From NCBI GenBank assembly GCA_963969345.1, contig OZ017767.1:5174739-5238738 (forward strand): a DNA stretch of 64,000 nt. Reading direction: 5' to 3'. The position numbers and the translations under genes are program-made. This stretch comes from Turbatrix aceti. Its lineage: Eukaryota; Nematoda; Chromadorea; Rhabditida; Panagrolaimidae. Positions 34,671-46,097 of this stretch are shown in pieces (the stretch's first letter is position 1; every line of letters begins with the position of its first letter). A model generated the notes under the pieces. That model was given only the letters and a program-made list of their open reading frames with translations, made no database searches and was not told the DNA's origin.

Positions 34671-37600
34671 ATGGTCCACCTACAGTGGGACAAACTCGTC
34701 ATGCCGGATCACTCGGCGATCAACCATGACACGCCGCTCGACGCCGTCAAGCTGGTCCGGCTCTGCGTCGAGTCTTTCGGTTTGATTTGCCTGTTGTTTT
34801 GGTTGTTCATTGAAAAACGTGGCTTTCAGATGACAACGGAGAAGCCCTCAACGACTTCCCCTACTGCCTCTTCATGATCAGCGAGTGGTTCATGGAGCCT
34901 ACGGAGCTCATGGCCCAGTTCATCGCTCTCTACCAGGTTTGTTTGGGTTTTCAAGGCTTGATTTTGTATTCCCGAACTGTTTACCCTTTCATCGCGTCAT
35001 TTGACTGTTCCTGGACAGTACTATCATGTTTTATCGACCAATTTGGCATTTTTGATCATAAATACAGCGCGCCAGAAAAAAAACAAATCATTTCTTTCCC
35101 CGCTTACAGTCACCGGTCGTGCAGAGGACAGAGAACGTGGCAATATCGTTGTGATACACGATGCTCCTGTCCTGAACGTAGTTAGGATTATGGATGTTGA
35201 AAGCGTTGTAGTGTTCGTTGCCCTTGGCTTCCTGGCCCCGGGGAAGAACGCGCCAACGATAGTCCGGCCGCGCCCAGTTGATGGGTGGCTGCGTGGTGCC
35301 CATGGGAGTGAGCGCGTCGATGGGGTTCCTGTTTGGCATCAGCGTGATCGGCGGGGGCGTGCCGATACTCCAGGGCATAGGTTGCCGCGGCAGAGGTTGG
35401 ATAGGTGGCAGGGTGAACAGGTCGTGGATCGGCGGGTAGGCAAACATCTGCTGGGCTGTGATTGACGCTGCCAGCGCCAACAGAAAAAGAAGAACAATCA
35501 CAACCTTCGACGCGGATTTAGACATGTTCTCGGATTCGACTGGCGTATCGGTCACAAGTGAGCTGCTTTTATCTATTCCCGGCGACCCGTCTTATCTCCC
35601 AAAATCTGGTTTTGTGCCGGATGGCCTTGCGCATAGTCTTTTCGGGCATCGAAACAAGTTTCAACTGATTTTTTTTAAACTCTTAAAAAATTTATGACCG
35701 TATATTTTTATTTTGTGGGACAAAAATTATTGCAATACGATTTATAAAATCCACAAAGGGACACCTGGCATTTTCCAAAGCGCTGCAAAGACGCGATAAT
35801 TACAGGAACCAAAGATAGGTGCGCAAATGTCCTTCCGGGCTCCTTTTTATAGTGTCCTGCAGTCGGCTCATAAAACTTGCGCCGTCTCAGGCTTTGATCA
35901 GCGAAAACTTGTTTTTACAAGAAAGGCTTTTGATCTTCGTCGACCAGAAGCGTATTTGATCTATCAGTGAGCTTTTTGAGCTTTTTGGGGGTCATGAAGG
36001 CTGTCCGTCGTCCTTGACTCCGTTTTTTTCCGTTGCTGATCCCGAAATGGGTGGTATATGCATTTCCTGTCACAGGTGCGCGTTTGCAGGAAGAATGCGA
36101 CGAACTGGGCAATCGCATCTGCTATGCGGTCGGTTTTTGGATTCGTCACTTTCCTGTTCAGTTCGACGCCAACACCCAGCTCTGCAAGCTGGTCGAGCGT
36201 CTGCGCAAGTCGGCTTCTAGCGATGGCTGCACCGAATATGCCGTCGCCGAGCTGGACGTATCATCGGTGCCGTCGTACGCGTGGTTGAGAAATGTTTCCG
36301 TCCGGAATCCCGTCTCTCGCCATGTATCGCTGTGCTTCGAGCAATGGAGCCCGGAGGATATCTCGAATTCCATGAGCCACATTGATTACAAGGTGCTGAG
36401 CCGGGTCAACATTCCGGAGATCAAGAAGTACGTCAAGACCTCCAAGCTGAGTCAGGCGCCTATTCTTGAGCGATCTATTGCAATTTTCAATGTATGTTGT
36501 TGTTTTTTAAAATTTTTGTCTAGACCTCAAAATATTGCAGAGCCTGTCGTCCTGGGTACAGTGCATGATTCTGAACAAGTCAACGCCCAAAGAAAGAGCA
36601 GATGTCATCACCAAGTTCGTCAACGTCGGCAAGCATCTCCGCAAGCTGCACAACTTCAACACGCTGATGGCTGTCATCGGCGGCGTCACGCACAGCAACG
36701 TTTCGCGCCTCAACCGGACCCTCAATTGCCTGACGCCGGAGACAAAAAAGACCCTGAACGAGCTTACCCAGCTGCTATCCAACCTGCACAACTACTCTGT
36801 GTACCGAAAGTGTCTGCATGAGACTACGATGAGATTCAAGATTCCTATCATGGGCATCCACCTGAAAGATCTCATCGCGTGGCAGGGCAGCGGGCCGAAT
36901 TACGAAAAGACGGGCAGCATCACGCTCAAGCGTTTCTTCCAGCTCGTTCAGCTGCTCGCCAATTTTCTGGGAGTCAACCGCGTGGCACACACCTTCCCGG
37001 ATCCAAACATGGATCTTATCAATACGTTGAAGGTTTCATTTGACATGTCTTACAATGATAACGATATCTACGACCTCTCGCTGAAGCGGGAGCCACGGCC
37101 GCTGATTAATTTCCAGTCGGCGCCGAAGACTGTCGTCTTTGCAGACTGGGCGTCCGGCGTGTGCCAGGCCCCGGATACAGATACCGTCAACAAACACATA
37201 TCCGCAATGGTGGACGCTGTCTTCAAGCACTACGACCACGACAAGGATTCGTACATCTCAAAAGCTGAATTTGAACAGATTGCGGGCAACTTTCCTTTCT
37301 TCGACTCCTTCGGCACCATCGACGCCGATCGCGACGGGCAGATTAGCAAGCTCGAGATGAAGTCGTATTTTATGAACCTCAACAAGCAGTCTATGGAGTT
37401 CCGCCGCGGCTTCAAGCACAACTTCCATGAAACGACCTTTCTGACGCCGGCGATCTGCGCGCACTGCAACAAACTGGTTTGTTCCCTTTTCTTTGAGCTC
37501 TCGCCTTAACTACGGTAGCCAACGGCCGCAAAACCACTTTTTTGCGCAATCTGCAGACAGGATGAGCAGACTGCTTGTTTTCAGCTTTGGGGCCTCATTA

Positions 37601-38870
37601 GGCAGGGCTACAAGTGCAAGGACTGCGGACTCATCGTTCACGAGCCCTGCAAGGACTCCGCGGTCGCTGAGTGCCGGCGGCGACGGGCTTCGCAGACAGG
37701 CGGCCTCTTCGCAAACATCCTCAACAATCCAAAGACCTTTGGCAGTGCCAATAGTCTTGCGAGTGCGACGAGTCCTACCGGATCTGGCGCGCAGAATAAT
37801 AACGACACACTTCGACGCAAGATTTTTTTGAATTATAGGTTGGTCTTTGGCATTTACTTTGGGTTACGCAAGAACACGTCATGGTCGCTTGATGCCCTTG
37901 AAAATTGCGTTTAACTGGTGGGTAATATGCTTAACCTCTTTCAGCTTCCGTCCAAAGAACCGCACAGTGTCGACAGTCTCGGAAAGTCCTTCTCCGGAGC
38001 CCCAGATGTCAGCGACGTCCGAACCCTCGGTGCCGCTCGTTGTTGGCAACGCGCTTCGCTCGTCCTTCCATCGATGGCTGAAGCCGAGCAAGAATCATCG
38101 TGCCAAATCCGACGTCACCGATGTCTACAGGTTCGTCGGATTTAAAAATTAAAAAAAAACTTTGAATCAAACTCGCAAAATTTCTAAAAACAGAATTATT
38201 TGAGCGTCTCCCTCGTTTTTCTGCATGCTTTTTTTGTTGATTTTTTGCTGTTGTTTGTGCGCAAGATTTTATCAATCCAAGTCGTCTTTGGTTGTATGAC
38301 GCGCCGGATCCACATGAATCACAAAGCTTACTGTAACTTGCGCGTTTACGGCTAGTGAAAAATTGGAAAGTAGGAGAAAGTTGTCAAGGGATATTTGGAA
38401 TCTGTGTCAGCTTTTACGACTTTTTTTTTTCTCTCGGACCTTTCACTCGCTGCAAATTAATCTTTCAACTCCTAGTTTTTCACTTTTTATGGTGCAAAAA
38501 AAGTACAATTTAGCACGCATAAAAGTATTGTAAATAGTAATCTTTTTTGTATGCCAACAAAAATCTTTGCAGAAACGCACAAAACAACTCGCCGGATCCC
38601 GAAACAGAAAATGTAGTCTCCCTGGCCAGCGAAGAAGTGTTCGAAGAAGAGTCACCCTCCACACAACTCCCGATGTCCTCCGACTCCACCGAGTGCTCTC
38701 TGACCTCCCCTCGCTCTTCGAGGTCCGGGTATTCTGCCGGATCCGGGTCGCGTTATACCAACGCTTCTCGCGGCGTCTACACACACAACCGGGTCAGTAG
38801 CCGTCGCTCCAACGGCACCCGACTCAGCCCGACTATGGAAACCCATCACGAGGTCGCGGAGGTACGGTAG
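34671..38870 (+). CDS. rgef-1: RasGRP-type guanine nucleotide exchange factor
   Basis: Exons 34671-34779, 34830-34936, 36090-36491, 36541-37476, 37585-37838, 37945-38130 and 38573-38870 encode 763 residues in one frame. Order: RasGEF N-terminal module (FMISEWFMEPTELMAQFI), CDC25-type catalytic domain (SSWVQCMILNKSTPKERADV, FNTLMAVIGGVTHS, IPIMGIHLKDLI), two EF-hands (DHDKDSYISKAE and DADRDGQISKLE), then a C1 domain (H-x12-C-x2-C-x13-C-x2-C-x4-H-x2-C-x7-C), and a Ser-rich low-complexity tail. The protein should load Rap or Ras GTPases in response to calcium and diacylglycerol, mainly in neurons for C. elegans RGEF-1. Intron 2 is 1153 nt, far longer than the others, and contains a gene on the opposite strand. 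The C1 domain is split by intron 4. Confidence 0.9.
35088..35525 (-). CDS. Small secreted Pro-rich protein nested in the RasGRP intron
   Basis: A single 145-residue frame on the strand opposite the host gene. It has a strong signal peptide (KVVIVLLFLLALAASITAQQ) and then a Pro-rich sequence with repeated P-I-x-x-L-P and P-x-P-I-x-L-M-P units, ending in a segment with NIHNPNYV and two cysteines. No known domain recognised. The 3' end is uncertain: GACT/GTAAGC near 35104 could be a donor, which would change the last residues. It resembles the secreted proteins at 40-42 kb in size and signal peptide but does not share their C-terminal motif. A cuticle or mucus role is only a guess. Confidence 0.65.
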   Translation of the reverse strand: MSKSASKVVIVLLFLLALAASITAQQMFAYPPIHDLFTLPPIQPLPRQPMPWSIGTPPPITLMPNRNPIDALTPMGTTQPPINWARPDYRWRVLPRGQEAKGNEHYNAFNIHNPNYVQDRSIVYHNDIATFSVLCTTGDCKRGKK

Positions 38871-39755
38871 CCTTCGTGGTGCATGTTTGTGCGCGAGACG
38901 TGTCACCGCGACCGACGGGCATGTGATTAGCCAGCCCAGCGTTGATTTTCGTCGTCGATTGACTGATTGCCCCGACCTTGTCGCACGAAGCGTTTCACGA
39001 AGAACAACAGGCCGTTCTGTACAAATTCCTTCCCGGTTGACATCCTCGGTCAACCGCCGCAGCAATGATTTTTTACCGTAGCAATGTGAATGAAGCGATG
39101 ATCTCTGCTCGGTCTCCTTTCTTCGATTCCACCTTCATCTGGCATTCATTCCTTCCCATTTCATCCCTTCCATTCCGGCAATCAACCACGAATGCAACAT
39201 CTCAACCAACCTCTCAACTTTCACAGAGTCTCATTTCCTGTTCATAATAACTAAATATTATAATTCGTCGTTCATGACAGTATTACTCGTTTCCGTGCAC
39301 TCAGTTACGGTGACCGCAGCAATGACAACGTATGTGCAATGCACGACCTCCTTCCTTAAGGAATTCCTTCCCGATGACGATGCCAGCTTTGCTCTGGCCC
39401 CCGTGTTCTTACGATTCTGCGAGTTGCTGTGTCATTAACTTATAAAATTCCGATGCAGGTGGCTGGGTGAAATCAATGGCTGATGGATGCGCAGGTGCGG
39501 TGATTAGCAATTGTTGTTTATGCACTGCAATCAATGCTCGTGGGAGGCAATAAAAGTTGTCACCTGGACTACAGTTTCGGTTTGAATTCAGGTGATAAAA
39601 ACATGTTTTGGAGGCTGGGACTTCTGCTTTCTGTTTCCTGACCCCTGACCACGATCACGACCACCCTCCATCTCTTCGTAATACGGGTTTATCACATTTA
39701 TTATCTTCTTCATGTATCTACATAAATACCAAAAACCCAAAAAAAACCAGACACG
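38871..39755. other. Spacer downstream of RasGRP
   Basis: Contains cattc/ccttcc-type simple sequence near 39140-39190. The 3' UTR of the secreted gene on the minus strand runs into it: TTTATT at 39697-39702 is a poly(A) signal on minus, 54 nt past the stop. No gene seen. Confidence 0.45.
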
Positions 39756-40166
39756 TCATCCCCGATGACTTTGATGTCCAACGGGAAGGTTAGAATTGAG
39801 ATTGAGAAGGCTGAGGGCGGCGAGGCTGTCCGCGGATGCACCTGCGTACTGCTGGGGTTGCTGCTGCACCTGTTGGACCTGCTGAGGATGAGTGTAGTAA
39901 TAGTTGTACTTCTGAGGGTAGTAATAATTGTACTTCTGCCGGTATTGAGACTGAGACTGGGGGCCATAGTAGGTTTTCTGCTGTTGCTGTTGCTGTTGCT
40001 GCTGCTGACCCCGATACTGCGGATAAGGATAGTTGGCATACACCTGGGAATTGGCAGAAGGCCAGGGCCTCGTCGTGACTGCCAGTGACGGCGCCCACAG
40101 AGCCCCACGCTGCGCAGAGATGACAGCAAAGGCTGAGAAAAGCACACAGACAACGGCGAGGTTCAT
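39756..40166 (-). CDS. Secreted Gln/Tyr-rich protein, member 1 of a trio
   Basis: Intronless 136-residue frame. Signal peptide MNLAVVCVLFSAFAVISAQ, then a short Trp/Pro segment, a run of ten Gln, repeated QKYNYYYPQ units and Gln/Val stretches, and the C-terminus LLNLNSNLPVGHQSHRG just before the stop. No known domain. Tyr- and Gln-rich repeats suggest a structural extracellular protein that could be crosslinked through tyrosine, as in cuticle or eggshell; this is inference. A TATA box lies 52 bp upstream and a poly(A) signal 54 nt downstream, so this is a compact and probably strongly expressed unit. The C-terminal motif is shared with the genes at 40751 and 41937. Confidence 0.8.
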   Translation of the reverse strand: MNLAVVCVLFSAFAVISAQRGALWAPSLAVTTRPWPSANSQVYANYPYPQYRGQQQQQQQQQQKTYYGPQSQSQYRQKYNYYYPQKYNYYYTHPQQVQQVQQQPQQYAGASADSLAALSLLNLNSNLPVGHQSHRG

Positions 40167-40217
40167 TTCTACTCAAAAAGGAATGGATTCTGAGTATCAC
40201 GGATTTTCAGGCGCGGC

Positions 40218-40224
40218 ATTTATA
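40218..40224 (-). promoter_or_regulatory. TATA box, secreted trio gene 1
   Basis: TATAAAT on the minus strand, 52 bp before the start codon at 40166. Confidence 0.6.
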
Positions 40225-40750
40225 TTCACGGGGAGGGAGGGGATATCCTAGCTGTGGAGGCGGTTCTCCGACATCGCATCGTTTCCGTCCGGTCATCCGT
40301 TTTTTTATAATCGAGATGACAGATTGAAAAAAAATGCCCGCGTGCAAAATCCAAAACGTCGATGTCTGATTTTTCTTTTTTCATTTTTAATTCGATGAGA
40401 ACTTTGTTTGTAAGAAACTTATTTACTTGGCTGCAATAATGCACTTGACTCCTTCAAAACAAGTGGTGTGTGGTCCTTTCAACTTTGAATCACGCTGGTT
40501 CAATTTAAGCCTCGGAGGCTTCAGACTCGACCTCCCTCGCACGCATTTCACAAAAGGTTATTTGCGTGTCGATAGAAAGGTCGCAGGGCATGGTGAACCT
40601 GATTGACGTCTCCCAAGATGTCAAGTTGACATTATCAACTTTGTTCAAATGCGGACGATTTCAAAAAAAGTGATTTCTAATTTATTCAAATACGATAAAT
40701 AATTTCGCATTACACATTTGCACAACCCGTCGGAAGACGCGTTTCTGAAC

Positions 40751-41215
40751 TCAACCCCGGTGATTCTGGCCGGACATCGAACCGATAGGACTGATACTGA
40801 AGAGACTCAATCCTGCGAGTCCGGAAAGTCCTGCAGGTGCCGCAGGTGCTGCGGGCGCAGGCGCTGGTTGGGAATAGGTATATTGATACTGCTGCGGGCG
40901 TTGGTAATAATAGTTATACCTCTGCTGCTGCTGTTGAGGATAATAAGTCCTGCCGCGCTGCTGGTACTGCTGATAGTTCTGCCGAGGACCGTATCCGTAG
41001 TTTTGGTAGTTCTGGCGGGGTCCGTAGCCGTAGTTCTGATTCTGCTTCGGTCCGTAGCTGTTCTGTCTCTGCTGCGTCACCTGCCCGGCGGCTTTCTGCC
41101 TATACTGCGGTGCATTGGGGTAGTTGTAGTACGTGACGGGGTTGTAGCGAGCTCCTACGATCTCGGCGCACAGGATGACGAAAATGAGCAGACAAAAAGC
41201 AACGGGCTTTCCCAT
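40751..41215 (-). CDS. Secreted Gln/Tyr/Arg-rich protein, member 2 of a trio
   Basis: Intronless 154-residue frame. The start at 41215 (MGKPVAF) gives a signal peptide (FCLLIFVILCAEIVGA) and lies 43 bp after a TATA box; the upstream in-frame codons lie across the TATA and are not used. The body has repeats of YGYGPRQNYQN, Gln runs and NYYYQRPQQYQY, then an Ala/Pro stretch and the C-terminus LSLFSISPIGSMSGQNHRG. A poly(A) signal (TTTATT on plus) lies at 40681-40686. Same architecture as member 1: signal peptide, Tyr/Gln repeats and the L-S-L ... G-x-NHRG end. Function unknown; extracellular structural protein is an inference. Confidence 0.8.
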   Translation of the reverse strand: MGKPVAFCLLIFVILCAEIVGARYNPVTYYNYPNAPQYRQKAAGQVTQQRQNSYGPKQNQNYGYGPRQNYQNYGYGPRQNYQQYQQRGRTYYPQQQQQRYNYYYQRPQQYQYTYSQPAPAPAAPAAPAGLSGLAGLSLFSISPIGSMSGQNHRG

Positions 41216-41257
41216 CTCAAAGACTTTACAATGCTTTATCCGTCGCTTTGAGAGGTC

Positions 41258-41264
41258 TTTTATA
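41258..41264 (-). promoter_or_regulatory. TATA box, secreted trio gene 2
   Basis: TATAAAA on the minus strand, 43 bp before the start codon at 41215. Confidence 0.6.
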
Positions 41265-41936
41265 CTGTGGCGAGCACCGAGACGTACATAAATTTCAGAT
41301 CGATCCTCTTTATCCGCCACTCCCCCTGACGAGATCCCGTTTGTCCATCCGCAGCGAAGATTGAGCCGGTTGCTTCTGTGCTATCCTGCTTCTGCACACA
41401 CGATGCCGTTTGGGTCACTCACGCAAATTCACGTGATACTTTTTTTTTCACCTTAGTGATGGCCCCCGTGGCTTACCTGAGTAAAACACATAAAAAAGGA
41501 AAAAAACAGATTTCATTAGGGGCAACTTGCATATTATACATTTGTTTACGATGCTGAAATGTCGCCCAATGGTTTATGGGCCGTTTCGCGGCGTCATTAT
41601 CTTAAGTGTTTCAGGTTTCATGTCATTTTGGCTTTTGACAATAAAAAACGCACTGCGGTCTTCGGTCTCGTGGCCACATTGTTTTAAAAGTTGTTTTCTG
41701 TGGTTGCACGTACGATGGGTACTGCTCTCGTGCTCGATTAACCCTCAAATGGACACCCGATTTCAAGTTATGGTCATTTTTTAAAAGCTGTTTATTGAAA
41801 AACATAGTTATGTCAAAGGAAACAAACAAAAAATGAAAAATGAGGAAAGGGACCATTTGTACAACAGAGAAGCTGGAAGAATGATCGACCGGTACCGGTA
41901 GCGGATGTGAGTCAGTGAGATTCCAAAAACAGCGGT

Positions 41937-42155
41937 TCAGCCGTGATGGCTTTCGTGTCCAATGCCCATGTATCTGCTGTTGAGGCTGAGCAGGTTGAGG
42001 GCAGCGAGTTGGTTCGTCGAAGATCCGTAGGGCACCGCTGCGGGGTAGGGGTAGGGCACGAAGCCGTAGCCATAGAGGCCGGGTCCGACGGCGAATTGCG
42101 CCTGGATGCCGAGGATGCAGAGCGCAAAGAGGACGCAAATCAGGTAGTTTTTCAT
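41937..42155 (-). CDS. Short secreted Gly/Tyr/Pro protein, member 3 of a trio
   Basis: Intronless 72-residue frame with signal peptide MKNYLICVLFALCILGIQAQ, a short core of Gly, Tyr and Pro (GPGLYGYGFVPYPYPAAVPY) and the C-terminus LLSLNSRYMGIGHESHHG. It lacks the Gln/Tyr repeats of the other two members but keeps both ends, so the conserved parts of this group are the signal peptide and the C-terminal motif. TATA box 62 bp upstream; poly(A) signal (TTTATT on plus) at 41791-41796. The small size and terminal Gly also fit a secreted peptide that could be amidated; not testable here. Confidence 0.78.
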   Translation of the reverse strand: MKNYLICVLFALCILGIQAQFAVGPGLYGYGFVPYPYPAAVPYGSSTNQLAALNLLSLNSRYMGIGHESHHG

Positions 42156-42216
42156 GAAAGCGGAAAGTATAATAGAAACCAGAAAGCAGGTTGCCAGGAG
42201 AGACTTGTCTACGGTT

Positions 42217-42223
42217 TTTTATA
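42217..42223 (-). promoter_or_regulatory. TATA box, secreted trio gene 3
   Basis: TATAAAA on the minus strand, 62 bp before the start codon at 42155. Confidence 0.6.
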
Positions 42224-42928
42224 TCCCCGAGCGAGGCCCCCTGAACCCGATCAACGCCCTCTTGGCCCCGCCCCCATCTGACTATCGTTTACCGCGTGTA
42301 CACTCGTGCCTGGTGTGGAAAGACAGCGCGCACGAGCCGAAGGTTACGCGTTACACGTTCCCGTGTGGCAGGCATCAAATTCAAACTTTTGTTTTTACTG
42401 ACGTGATTGTTTTGTTGTTCTTAGTTAAACACGCACCACGGCAGCTACAAAAAAAACGACGAAGGACAACGAAGCCCGTCAGACAATCATCCCAGGAACC
42501 AGCCTAAAACAGGTTGGCCAGACGCAGACGTAAGATCGCTTACGGTACACGGCTCTGGTGTTTGTTTTTATGCGAAAGAAGAAGAATAAATAATTAAAAA
42601 ATGTTGACCGATAAAGTACAGATAGTAAAAAAATTGTTTTGAACTGTCGCACCTGCTTTTTATAGGTTGAATTTGTTTAGCGGCAATTTTGGGAACATTC
42701 CATTACACACGCAACTTCTGAATTGTCAATCAGAGCGCGTGTGAACGCGAAATTTGCGAGAAAAGAGATCAAAACAATAATCGAAAAAGAAAAAAAAAGC
42801 AATCGTGTCCAAAAATAACAAATTCATTACACCTCCGCGTTAAATAAACAAATAAATCACAGATTGATAAAGCGAAACGACAAAAAATAGTCGATCCAGA
42901 ACAAACACCCATCCACCTCATCCGGCTT
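42224..42928. other. Spacer between secreted trio and cysteinyl-tRNA synthetase
   Basis: AT-rich, with the 3' UTR of the synthetase gene at its right end. No gene seen on either strand. Confidence 0.4.
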
Positions 42929-45900
42929 TCAATTGACTTTCTCCGTTCCGTTATCGGCGCCTACGTCGTTCGCCTGATTCAGCGTCGACTTGTAGGCCTT
43001 CTGCTGCGTCGCCCAGATCTTTTCGAGCTTGGCACGCTGCTTCTTGGACACCTCTTCGCCGGCAGCGGTGTGGGTCGGGATTCCCCGGTCGTCGAACTGG
43101 GAGAACTTGCCGGTTTCGGGTCCTCGGACGAACCATTCTTCGGGTGGTATCCGGTTCTCAGCGGCCTTCTTTTCCGCCTTCAGGGCAGCTGCTTCTAGTC
43201 GTTTTCGCTTTTCTTCCTCCTTTTGTGCGGCGACGGCGCGCTTTTGTTCGACTTCACGGATGAGAGTTTGGGGGTCCTCAAGTTTGATGCACGTCTGGTT
43301 CGTTCGATCCTCGAAGCGGACACCCAGCTTCGGCAGGACGTCGTCTCGGATCTTGTCGCACTCGTTGAGGATGTCTGAATTCTTCGCCACTCGGGCCATT
43401 TCGCGGACTTGCTGTCGGAAGTCGGAGAGCGCGGATAGGTAGGGCATGAGGACGTCTTCCTTGTTGCCAGCTTCGGTTCTGAAAAAAATCAATGGTTAAA
43501 ATCCGGGTTGAAAAAATATCCGCTAACAAATTAGATTTTTACTGTTCGTTTTTGATTGCGAATAGATTTTCTTAAATTTATTTGTTCGCAGTTAAATTTA
43601 TCGAACAGATAAAACGATCAAAAATGGATGTAAATTTAGGTTAACAGTGTCAAAATTAATGTTATTTGACAATAAAATCGCAAATATTGGGTAAAAAAAA
43701 TTAAATTGGGTAAAAAAGACTGCTCGATGTTTGTTCGCGAACACGATAAAAAAATTTGTGTTGAGTTCGTTCGTAAACAACAAAACAACTGTTTGCTCCA
43801 GCCTAGTATTTAAAAATATTCCCGTTAAACAAAAAAACTCACTCGCTGCCTTCGGTGGGATAGCCGATGGACGCGGATTCTGGAATCACGCCAAAAATTT
43901 TCAGAAGCCGAGTGAGGTACTCCGCGATGCTCCACAGAAGTTCCACGTTCGTGGTATCGGTTTTCTCGGTATCAGTGACGTACTGGTTGCCGATCTGGAT
44001 GAGTTTTCGGATGCGTTCGAGCACGGTTGGCGTATCAATCGAGTCACAGAGTGCGCCGTGGATTTCAGCCTTGAGTCCGTTGACTTTCCCGAGCACTTCG
44101 AGTTCGACAGGTCCAAATTTCGAGAAAGTAGAAGCCTCATCGGTGCAGGCAGTCGCTCTTTTGCGCGCGAGATCTTTGACGAGCAGGAAAAAGTCCTTGG
44201 TGACCCGCTCAAACTGGCATGCTCGTTCCATGTTGACCGGACTGTAGTCGAGGACGTCGTTCCACATCGACATGAGAAACAGGATCCGGAGTTGACGGGC
44301 GGTGAACTGGACAAGGGTCTGCTTGATGGAGATGAAATTCTTCAGCGATTTGGACATTTTCGATCCCGCGATCCGGAGCGTTCCACAGTGGAGGAAAAAG
44401 TTGACCCAGTGCGGATTGTCAAAATACGCTTCGCACTGCGCGATCTCATTATCGTGATGGGGGAATTTGAGATCAAAGCCGCCACCGTGGATGTCCAGCT
44501 TGTCGCCGCAGACTGATGAACTCATCGCGGAGCACTCAATGTGCCAGCCCGGACGCCCGTTGCCCCAGGGACTCGGCCAGAACGGCTCGCCGGGCTTGGA
44601 TGCCTTCCAGAGAGCAAAGTCCGAGGGGTTCTTCTTTTCCTGCAGCCGGTCCACGCCCATGCTCAGCTCGCCTTCTGATTCCTTCATGTGTTTCGCGGCG
44701 TTTTCCGTGTCGCCGTAGGCTTCAGGCACCAATTTAGCGTAAAAGTGGTCGTCCTTTGCTTGGAACTTGGCAGTGTCAAAGTACACCTAAAAAATGAGCA
44801 CACAAGTCAAATTTATTGTTCATTTTTGTTTATGAACACCATTTTTAAAAATTAGGTTGTTCATATTCGTTCACGAATATTTCTAAATTTTTCGAACGGA
44901 TAAAACGAACAAAACAGGCCACTAATTTTTGGGTAAATTTAGAAAAATGAAATAAAAAATTAAGTTATTTGATAAAAAACACAAAAAATTCGATTTGCTA
45001 TGAAAAAGTGTAAAAAAACTGTTAAAAAAGCATATTACATTTTTGTGACTGAACAAAACAAAAATTTGATCCCCCAAACCAAAAAAGCTCACCGATCCGT
45101 CGTTGGTGGTGTAGGCGTAACCATTTTTGAGGATTCTCTCGACGTATTCGATGATCTCGGGAATATACTCGCTGACTCTGGTGAGCACAGAGGGCGGCAG
45201 AACGTTGAGATCCTTCATGTCCTGCAGAAAGTCGTTTTCGTAGAATTTGGCGTGTTTCGCAAAGATGGACTGGTCGTTGACGGTGTCGCCGAACTGCTTG
45301 TCGAGCCACTCGGAGAGGACGTCTTTGCTGTTCTCCAAAATGAGCTGACATTGGTCTTCGAGTGCCAGCGACTGGTCCTTCTTCGATATCCGAGCCTCGA
45401 CCTCGATCGAGGATTTGTGCACCTTGTTGAGCATTTCGGTCAGCATTTTTTTCTTGTCGGGATCGGTTTCTACCTCGACCTTCTGTCGAAACAGGTCGAG
45501 GGATTTGATGACGTCATTCATGACCACGTAGAGGTCAGTCTTGTTTTTCTTCGCGTACTCGTCCATCAGATGGTTCTGGCGAGCTCTGAACAATAAAAAC
45601 AGGGTGTAAAAAAAATCTGAAAAAATCTCACCGTTTGATGATTTTGTCATCGATGTCCGTGATATTCATGACGTAGAGGACATCGTAATTGAAGTACTGT
45701 GACATGACTCGACGAATGATATCAAAGCAGAGGTAGCTGCGAGCATGGCCCATGTGCGCAGAGTCATAAACCGTGGGTCCGCAGATGTAAAACTTGACTT
45801 GTTTGCCGTCGATGGGCCTGAAGACGTCCTTCTGCCGGGTGAGGCTGTTAAAAATGCGGAACTCAGGTGCCTGAGATGCCTGGTAGCCCGACCATTGGGG

Positions 45901-45980
45901 TTGCTTCCTTCTTGCTGAAAATAAAGCTTTCGTAACCCATGCAAAAACGAACGGTTAAAAAAATACTCACTAAATTCCAT
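42929..45980 (-). CDS. cars-1: Cysteinyl-tRNA synthetase
   Basis: Exons (minus) 45971-45980, 45632-45914, 45093-45585, 43843-44786 and 42929-43478 encode 759 residues from ATG 45980, close to the human cytosolic enzyme. Seen: the zinc-site YICGPTVYD, the class I HIGH signature as HMGH (57-60), the eukaryotic insertion between the two halves of the Rossmann fold, [12 protein letters not shown] and [22 protein letters not shown] (405-409), and a Lys/Glu-rich C-terminal extension with [18 protein letters not shown] typical of animal cytosolic forms. It charges tRNA-Cys with cysteine. The ATG exon is only 10 nt long, and the frame upstream of it remains open and looks like a mitochondrial presequence (separate entry). 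Confidence 0.93.
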
Positions 45981-46097
45981 GTGGACCTTTGTACTCCGAT
46001 CGGGTGTAGTCGAGTAGGCTGAAGCTGCGGATATTCGCACTGGAGTGATGCAGAAGCCGAACACGCGTACTGCTAGTCGGTGAATGATTGACCGTAA
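45981..46097 (-). CDS. cars-1: Possible non-AUG mitochondrial presequence of cysteinyl-tRNA synthetase
   Basis: Directly upstream of, and in frame with, ATG 45980 the sequence reads SGLRSIIHRLAVRVFGF, then more Arg, Ser, Ala and Thr residues and no acidic residue until shortly before the ATG. That is the composition and helix pattern of a mitochondrial targeting peptide. No upstream ATG exists in this exon. A GAATT/GTGAGC donor at about 46183 could splice to the CTTCAG acceptor at 46098, creating a TTG codon in frame just before this stretch; the frame stays open further upstream, also without ATG. Several eukaryotic synthetase genes make their mitochondrial form from a non-AUG start (yeast GRS1 uses UUG). 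Inference. Confidence 0.4.

Noticed and set aside
43731..44516. 261-codon plus-strand frame opposite cysteinyl-tRNA synthetase
   Set aside because: Antisense to conserved catalytic sequence including KMSKS; no independent support.
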